Shown here: piece after piece, positions 55,104 through 59,693 of the stretch
Position numbering within the stretch: the first letter of the stretch is position 1
How the letters are laid out: every line of letters begins with the position of its first letter
Assembly (NCBI GenBank): GCA_028712565.1
Contig: JAQTPW010000006.1
Coordinates: forward strand, 1 to 59,693
DNA: 59,693 bases
Direction of reading: 5' to 3'
Origin: Minisyncoccota bacterium
GTDB taxonomy: Bacteria > Patescibacteriota > Minisyncoccia > Minisyncoccales > JAQTPW01
Translations under genes and position numbers: made by a program
Notes under the pieces: model-generated
Database searches by the model: none
The model's input: only the letters and a program-made list of their open reading frames with translations
What the model was told of the DNA's origin: nothing

Positions 55104-56405
55104 ATGAATTGGCTTAATAAAATCATCCTAATTTTTAAAACGCCTGATCTCAGAAAAAAAATACTTTTTGTTTTGGGCGTTTTTGCGATTTTCAGATTAA
55201 TGGCTCAAATAAAAGTGCCCGGAATTAGTCTTGAAAATATACAAGCCTTTTACGACCAGTTTAAAGTATTTAATTTTTACAGCGTTTTTACCGGCGGCTC
55301 TCTGGATAAAGTTTCAATAATTATGCTGGGCTTGGGCCCATATATTACCGCAACTATTATATTCCAGTTGCTAACTATGATTTTTCCCCAGCTTGAAAAA
55401 TTATACAAAGAAGAAGGAGAGCAGGGCCGCCAGAGATTTAACCAATATTGCAGGATTGCAGCTATTCCTTTGGCTGCTCTTCAGGGATACGCCATGCTTT
55501 CTTTATTCCAAAAGGGGCCAAACCACCTGATTCCTGCCTTGTCTCCAGCATTGTTTTTAACTTCAATAATAACCATAACTGCCGGAGCCATATTTTTAAT
55601 GTGGCTAGGCGAGCTTATTTCTGAAAAAGGAATTGGAAATGGAGTTTCCCTTTTGATTTTAGCTGGAATTGTCTCCAACTTGCCGAGCCAAATCGTGCAA
55701 ATGAAAAATCAAATTGACGTGTCTAACTCCGGAATTTTGCCTTATATATTTTTCTTTACGATGTCTTTAATCATTGTTGCCGGAGTCGTCTTAATTAATG
55801 AGGCAAGAAGAAACATTCCAGTTTCTTACGCCAAGAGAATAAGAGGAATGAAAATGTATGGAGGCGTTTCCACTTATTTGCCTTTGAATATAAACCCGGC
55901 AGGAGTAATACCTATTATATTTGCCTCTTCTATTTTGTTATTTCCGGCAATGATCGGAACGGTTTTGGGAGATGGTGGCGGAGTTTTCGGAAATATTATT
56001 AGGAATGTGGGCGCCTTTTTTGATCCTGCAAAAGATCCATGGGGTTATGGGATTTCTTATTTTGTTTTAGTGGTTTTATTCACTTATTTTTATACCGCCG
56101 TTACTTTTGATCCAAAAGCGATTTCTGAAAATCTCCAAAAAATGGGGGGATTTGTTCCCGGAATCAGGCCCGGGGAAAGCACGGCAAAATTTATGTATTT
56201 TATTTTAAATCGGGTTTTATTAATTGGAGCTTTGTTTTTGGGACTGGTCGCAGTTATGCCTTCAATTATCCAGGGAATAACTAAAATTGAGCAGTTCCAG
56301 TTTTTAATAGGCGGCACATCTTTGCTTATCGTAGTTTCTGTTGTTTTGGAAACTATGCGTCAAATCCAAGCTCAGCTTCAAATGCGAGAATACGAAAATT
56401 TTTAA
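55104..56405 (+). CDS. secY: Protein translocase subunit SecY
   Basis: 433 residues, ten helices. FRLMAQIKVPGI start, IMLGLGPYITATIIFQLL (helix 2), and the C-terminal cytosolic loop (SENLQKMGGFVPGIRPGEST) typical. Forms the membrane channel with SecE and SecG. Confidence 0.98.
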   Translation: MNWLNKIILIFKTPDLRKKILFVLGVFAIFRLMAQIKVPGISLENIQAFYDQFKVFNFYSVFTGGSLDKVSIIMLGLGPYITATIIFQLLTMIFPQLEKLYKEEGEQGRQRFNQYCRIAAIPLAALQGYAMLSLFQKGPNHLIPALSPALFLTSIITITAGAIFLMWLGELISEKGIGNGVSLLILAGIVSNLPSQIVQMKNQIDVSNSGILPYIFFFTMSLIIVAGVVLINEARRNIPVSYAKRIRGMKMYGGVSTYLPLNINPAGVIPIIFASSILLFPAMIGTVLGDGGGVFGNIIRNVGAFFDPAKDPWGYGISYFVLVVLFTYFYTAVTFDPKAISENLQKMGGFVPGIRPGESTAKFMYFILNRVLLIGALFLGLVAVMPSIIQGITKIEQFQFLIGGTSLLIVVSVVLETMRQIQAQLQMREYENF

Positions 56406-56423
56406 CAAAACTCAAGTTTTAAA

Positions 56424-57086
56424 ATGAAAAAACCTCTAATTTTAATAATTTTGGGAAAATCTGGTTCCGGAAAAGGCACTCAGGCGGATTTATTAATAAA
56501 AAAATTTAAATTAGAGCATGTTTCCAGCGGAGATTTATTGCGGGCGAGGGCGAAAAGGGCTGATTTTATCGGCAAAAAAACTAAGAAAATCTTAAACACA
56601 GGAGGTTTGGTTCCGCTTTCTGCTATTTTTAATCTTTGGTTTCAAAGGCTAGAATATTTAAAAAATAAAAAAAATATAAATGGCATCGTTTTAGACGGAA
56701 TGCCGAGAAAACTTTTTGAAGCCAATTTATTAGACGATGCTTTGGGTTGGTTTGAATGGGGGAAAAACGTCAAAGCTTTTTTGGTTGACATTTCAAACAA
56801 AGAAGCAATCAGAAGATTAACAACGCGCCGGCTTTGCAAAGATTGCAAAGAAATTATTCCTTTTGTTGGGAAATTTAAAGAAATGACAAAGTGTCCAAAA
56901 TGCGGGGGCGAATTAGAGAAAAGAACAGATGATAATGTAGCTGCGGCTAAAAATCGTTTGGCTTGGTTTAAAACTGATGTGCAGCCAGTTATAAATTATT
57001 ATCGTAAAACAGGAAGGTTAATAAAAATAAATGGCGAGCAATCTATCGAGGACGTGTTTAAAGATGTTCTAAAATTTATTAAATAG
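56424..57086 (+). CDS. adk: Adenylate kinase, zinc-lid form
   Basis: 220 residues. LGKSGSGKGTQADLL P-loop, VSSGDLLRA, LDGMPRKLFEAN, and lid CKDC/CPKCG. Sits in the standard secY-adk-map position. Confidence 0.92.
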   Translation: MKKPLILIILGKSGSGKGTQADLLIKKFKLEHVSSGDLLRARAKRADFIGKKTKKILNTGGLVPLSAIFNLWFQRLEYLKNKKNINGIVLDGMPRKLFEANLLDDALGWFEWGKNVKAFLVDISNKEAIRRLTTRRLCKDCKEIIPFVGKFKEMTKCPKCGGELEKRTDDNVAAAKNRLAWFKTDVQPVINYYRKTGRLIKINGEQSIEDVFKDVLKFIK

Positions 57087-57092
57087 CCATTT

Positions 57093-57671
57093 ATGCCAAA
57101 TAAAATTATCTGTATTGTTGGAATGCCGGGCTCGGGAAAAAGCTTGGTTTCCGACGAATTGGCAAAAAAAGAATTTGCCTACCTTCGGTTTGGCCAAATC
57201 ACTCTTGATAAGATTAAAGAAGAAGGATTGGAAGTGAGCGAAAAAAATGAAAAAAAGATACGCGAGGAGTTCAGGAAAAATTATGGAATGGGAGCTTTTG
57301 CAAAGTTAAATATCCCCAAAATAGACGAGTTTTTGAAAAATTCAAATGTCGTAGTGGACGGCCTTTATAGCTGGTCAGAATATAAAATTCTAAAAGAAAA
57401 ATACAACGATTCGTTATATATTTTGGCGGTTTTTGCCCCGCCGAAATTAAGGTACGAAAGATTGGAAAGCCGGAGCATCAAAAACGATGATGAAAAGCGA
57501 TTTAGGAATTTAATTAAAGCAGATGCGAAAGCCCGCGATTATTCTGAAATTGAAAATTTAGAAAAAGGCGGCCCTATAGCAATGGCTGATTTTACAATAG
57601 TAAATACGGGCACGCCGCAAGAGCTAAAGCAGAATATTGAAAAAATTTTAAAGCAAATTTTAAATGGTTAG
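57093..57671 (+). CDS. UPF0200-type P-loop kinase (dephospho-CoA-kinase-like)
   Basis: 192 residues. VGMPGSGKSLVSDELAKKE, EEFRKNYGMGAFAKLNIPKI, VVVDGLYSWSEYKIL and ADFTIVNTGT resemble archaeal UPF0200 proteins. Annotated in archaea as dephospho-CoA kinase-like; function in bacteria unproven. Inserted between adk and map; overlaps map by eight bases. Confidence 0.75.
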   Translation: MPNKIICIVGMPGSGKSLVSDELAKKEFAYLRFGQITLDKIKEEGLEVSEKNEKKIREEFRKNYGMGAFAKLNIPKIDEFLKNSNVVVDGLYSWSEYKILKEKYNDSLYILAVFAPPKLRYERLESRSIKNDDEKRFRNLIKADAKARDYSEIENLEKGGPIAMADFTIVNTGTPQELKQNIEKILKQILNG

Positions 57672-58473
57672 TTTAAAAAGCGCAGAGGAAATTAAAATAA
57701 TGGCAGAAGGCGGAAAAATCCTGGCAAAAATTATGAAAGAACTAGAAAGCAAAGTCAGGCCGGGAATTACGACTTTGGAATTAAGCGAGTTGGCCGAGGG
57801 CCTGATTTTAAAATCAGGAGGCACGTGCTCTTTTTTGGGCTACAATGTGCCAGATGACAGCTCGCTCAAAAGAGTTTATCCTGCCTGCCTTTGCACTTCG
57901 GTAAACGAAGAAATTGTTCATGCAATTCCATCTACGCGAATTTTAAAAGAAGGCGATATAATTTCTCTGGATTTGGGAATCCAATATAAAGGTTTCCATA
58001 ATGATATGGCGATAACGGTTCCAGTTGGAAAAATAAGCAAGGAGGCGCAGAAATTAATTGATGTTACAAAAGGAGCTTTGGAAATTGGAATTTCCCAAAT
58101 AAAACCCGGAAACAAAATTGGGGATTTAAGTAAAGCCATTCAAAAATATATTGAAGACCAAGGGTTTAATGCGGTTCGCGAGCTTTGCGGCCACGGAATC
58201 GGCAGAAATATTCACGAAGATCCCGAAATTTTGAATTCTGTTTCATTTGATAGGGCGACAATAGATAAGGTGAAATATTTTGGCGACGCAAAATTAAAAT
58301 TTAAAGAAGGTATGGTTATTTGTCCAGAGCCCATGGTGTCAGTTGGGGATTGGCATATTAAAAAATCAAAAGATGGTTTTGGCTGGGAAACAAAAGACGG
58401 ATCATTATCCTGTCATTTTGAACATACAGTGGCTATAACAAAAGACGGCAGTTTGGTATTGACTCTTCGATGA
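57664..58473 (+). CDS. map: Methionine aminopeptidase, type I
   Basis: 269 residues. Metal ligands in ISLDLGIQYKGFHNDMAI (two Asp), the His in CGHGIGRNIHEDP, and the two Glu in CPEPM and HFEHTVAIT. Removes initiator Met. About 20 residues longer than E. coli Map. Usual downstream genes (infA, rpsM, rpsK, rpsD, rpoA, rplQ) are not next to it here. Confidence 0.96.
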   Translation: MVSLKSAEEIKIMAEGGKILAKIMKELESKVRPGITTLELSELAEGLILKSGGTCSFLGYNVPDDSSLKRVYPACLCTSVNEEIVHAIPSTRILKEGDIISLDLGIQYKGFHNDMAITVPVGKISKEAQKLIDVTKGALEIGISQIKPGNKIGDLSKAIQKYIEDQGFNAVRELCGHGIGRNIHEDPEILNSVSFDRATIDKVKYFGDAKLKFKEGMVICPEPMVSVGDWHIKKSKDGFGWETKDGSLSCHFEHTVAITKDGSLVLTLR

Positions 58474-58534
58474 TAATCCTTAATGTCAGTTATTTGGATT
58501 CAGAAGCGCGAGCCCGAAGAATTTTTCACTCAGA

Positions 58535-58564
58535 GTCAACCCTGAGTTGCGTCGAAGGGTTGAC
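58535..58564. repeat. Palindromic element ending in a -35 box
   Basis: GTCAACCC (58535-58542) and GGGTTGAC (58557-58564) are inverted, around a loop with TGAG and TCGAA like the CTGAG...TCGAAG motif at 21908-21925. The right arm supplies TTGAC of the next promoter. Confidence 0.75.
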
Positions 58565-58589
58565 AAGATTTTAGATTTTGTGTTATAGT
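58560..58589 (+). promoter_or_regulatory. Promoter TTGACA-18-TATAGT
   Basis: TTGACA (58560-58565) and TATAGT (58584-58589) are 18 bases apart. A start near 58596 leaves a leader with a GCGGAGG site before ATG 58625. Confidence 0.65.
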
Positions 58590-58624
58590 CTAATCAGATA
58601 TTTTGGTGCGGAGGTTATTTCAAA

Positions 58625-58972
58625 ATGAAAAAAATAATTGAGTTTCCGGCTAAGATTTTTGCATTTGGTATTTATTCTTTGGTGCGAGCGATCTGTGTTG
58701 CGCCGAAAAAAGGATCCCCTGATCCTTTGGGAGTAGACAGCTTCACCGATATTCCTCGCAGATTCTCGTTTCGTTTTGAGAACCGGTATGTAACAGTTAT
58801 CGGTTCTAATACCGACGAAGTTATAAAAAATCTGCGAAGAGAGTTGACTTTATCGGAAGCGCTGGTTGCTGGCTACAATCTTGAGGAGATTCGTAAGATT
58901 GTAGAAAGCAAATTCAAGTGCGAAAAGGCATCTGAACGCGAGATGTTTCTCGCTTCGAATGGGCATTCTTAA
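58625..58972 (+). CDS. Hypothetical protein, 115 residues
   Basis: Not recognised. A short hydrophobic N-terminal helix (about 10-25) and a soluble charged part. Strong Shine-Dalgarno site, own promoter and terminator: another of the monocistronic orphan genes. Confidence 0.6.
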   Translation: MKKIIEFPAKIFAFGIYSLVRAICVAPKKGSPDPLGVDSFTDIPRRFSFRFENRYVTVIGSNTDEVIKNLRRELTLSEALVAGYNLEEIRKIVESKFKCEKASEREMFLASNGHS

Positions 58973-58989
58973 AGAGTGCCCATTTTTTG
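58959..58989 (+). terminator. Intrinsic terminator overlapping the gene end
   Basis: ATGGGCA pairs with TGCCCAT around TTCTTAAAGAG, which contains the stop codon; then TTTTT. Confidence 0.85.
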
Positions 58990-59021
58990 TTTTCAGTTAA
59001 AATGTTATAATTATAAAAAAT

Positions 59022-59693
59022 ATGCATCTTTCTGTAATAATCCCGGCCTATAATGAAGAAAAAAGGCTGCCAAAAACTTTAGAAGAAATTGACAAATATC
59101 TGTCAAAGCAAAATTACGATTACGAAATAATCGTAGTTTCTGATGGCTCAAAAGACAAGACCGCAGAAGTGATTGAGAAATGTAAAATGCAAATTGCAAA
59201 TTTACGCTTGATTGCGAATGTGGAAAATCATGGCAAGGGTTATGTTGTCAGGCAGGGAATGTTAGGAGCGAAAGGGGATTATAGATTATTTACCGACGCC
59301 GATAACTCCACTTCTATAGATCAAGTTGAAAAAATGTGGCCAGAATTTGAAGCGGGTTACGATATAGTTATTGGTTCAAGAGACGCAAAGGGAGCAGTTT
59401 TAGATCCGCCCCAGCCCTGGTTGAGGCAGATTATTTTAGGAGAGGGTTTTAAATTGTTCAGAAAATTAGTAATTGATTTATGGGGAATTTCCGATACGCA
59501 ATGCGGTTTCAAAGGTTTTACAAAAAAGGCGGCAGAAGATATTTTCCCAAAATGTAAAATTGACCGTTTTGCTTTTGACCCGGAAATTTTGATTTTAGCC
59601 AAAAAATTCGGATATAAAATAAAAGAAATACCGGTTTTATGGAAAAACGATTTGGAATCCAAAGTTAAATTTAAATCAATGCTTAAGATGGCT
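59022..59693 (+). CDS. Glycosyltransferase family 2, dolichyl-phosphate-mannose-synthase-like (partial)
   Basis: 224 codons, still open at the window end. GT-A fold: VIIPAYNEEKRLPKTL, IIVVSDGSKDKT, FTDADNST (the DxD metal site as DAD) and the acceptor-side SDTQCGFKGF typical of DPMS-type enzymes that glycosylate polyprenyl phosphate. An extended -10 box TGTTATAAT (ending 59011) puts the start about four bases before the ATG. Confidence 0.9.
   Translation, partial: MHLSVIIPAYNEEKRLPKTLEEIDKYLSKQNYDYEIIVVSDGSKDKTAEVIEKCKMQIANLRLIANVENHGKGYVVRQGMLGAKGDYRLFTDADNSTSIDQVEKMWPEFEAGYDIVIGSRDAKGAVLDPPQPWLRQIILGEGFKLFRKLVIDLWGISDTQCGFKGFTKKAAEDIFPKCKIDRFAFDPEILILAKKFGYKIKEIPVLWKNDLESKVKFKSMLKMA

Noticed and set aside
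1-59693. CRISPR array or defence island
   Set aside because: No array of identical repeats with unique spacers exists; the microrepeats are degenerate and short, and no cas, restriction or toxin-antitoxin gene was recognised.
1-59693. Alternative genetic code with TGA as Gly, as in some CPR lineages
   Set aside because: TGA ends many complete genes at the expected length (for example dgkA, rplF and map), so the standard code applies.

Overview
The window looks like a chromosomal piece of an ultra-small bacterium of the Candidate Phyla Radiation (Patescibacteria, probably Parcubacteria-like). The DNA is AT-rich and tightly packed. TGA is used as a stop, so the code is standard and not the SR1/Gracilibacteria code. 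The ribosomal-protein run lacks rpmD (L30) between rpsE and rplO, as is typical of this group. Many ribosomal proteins carry charged tails. Many short genes have no assignable function. The lineage is inferred from gene content only.

Layout: (1) 1-12.2 kb: a B12-binding radical SAM enzyme, a Nudix hydrolase, MscL, an RRM protein, a frameshifted DUF218-like gene, a PH-domain membrane protein, DgkA, a HI0933-type flavoprotein and DegV. It ends with an OmpR-type regulator facing a five-PAS soluble histidine kinase. (2) 12.6-18.4 kb: an export cluster with an ABC-2 exporter and a MacA/MacB-like pump. The pump operon is interrupted by a four-helix-bundle (S23) gene flanked by inverted microrepeats. 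(3) 18.5-27.7 kb: mostly small accessory genes, including a uridine-kinase-like protein, orphan membrane proteins, Nudix and GNAT, a cysteine-rich peptide, rubrerythrin, a HAD phosphatase, SIMPL, LemA and an HtpX-like protease. (4) 27.7-34.8 kb: a redox and iron-sulfur block. It holds a ZIP transporter, ferredoxin, thioredoxin and ferredoxin-thioredoxin reductase, then an ArsR regulator with SufC, SufB/D and MnmA, then a membrane-anchored CPHC thiol protein with a Cys-bearing membrane partner, and an SDR. (5) 35-40.5 kb: a DUF1858 protein, a DUF5679 protein, an EamA transporter, a ComEC-type hydrolase, an adenylate-kinase-like protein, a 6S-like RNA, tRNA-Pro(GGG), bL28 and a site-2 protease. 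(6) 40.8-58.5 kb: the str operon (rpsL-rpsG-fusA-tuf-rpsJ), a 560-bp structured gap, then rplC through secY-adk-kinase-map. The window ends in a glycosyltransferase.

The least explained material is between genes. One class of spacer is made of degenerate 7-10 bp microrepeats whose unit changes from locus to locus. Such arrays flank the S23 gene as inverted arms, fill the rpsG-fusA and fusA-tuf gaps, and occur in frame inside mnmA. A second class is nested palindromic elements, often starting at the stop codon of the upstream gene. Three of them end exactly at the TTGACA of a promoter. Many genes have a -10 box only a few bases before the ATG, so their mRNAs are probably leaderless. A minority of small orphan genes instead have a full promoter, a strong Shine-Dalgarno site and their own terminator. 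EF-Tu and EF-G both lack the usual P-loop aspartate.
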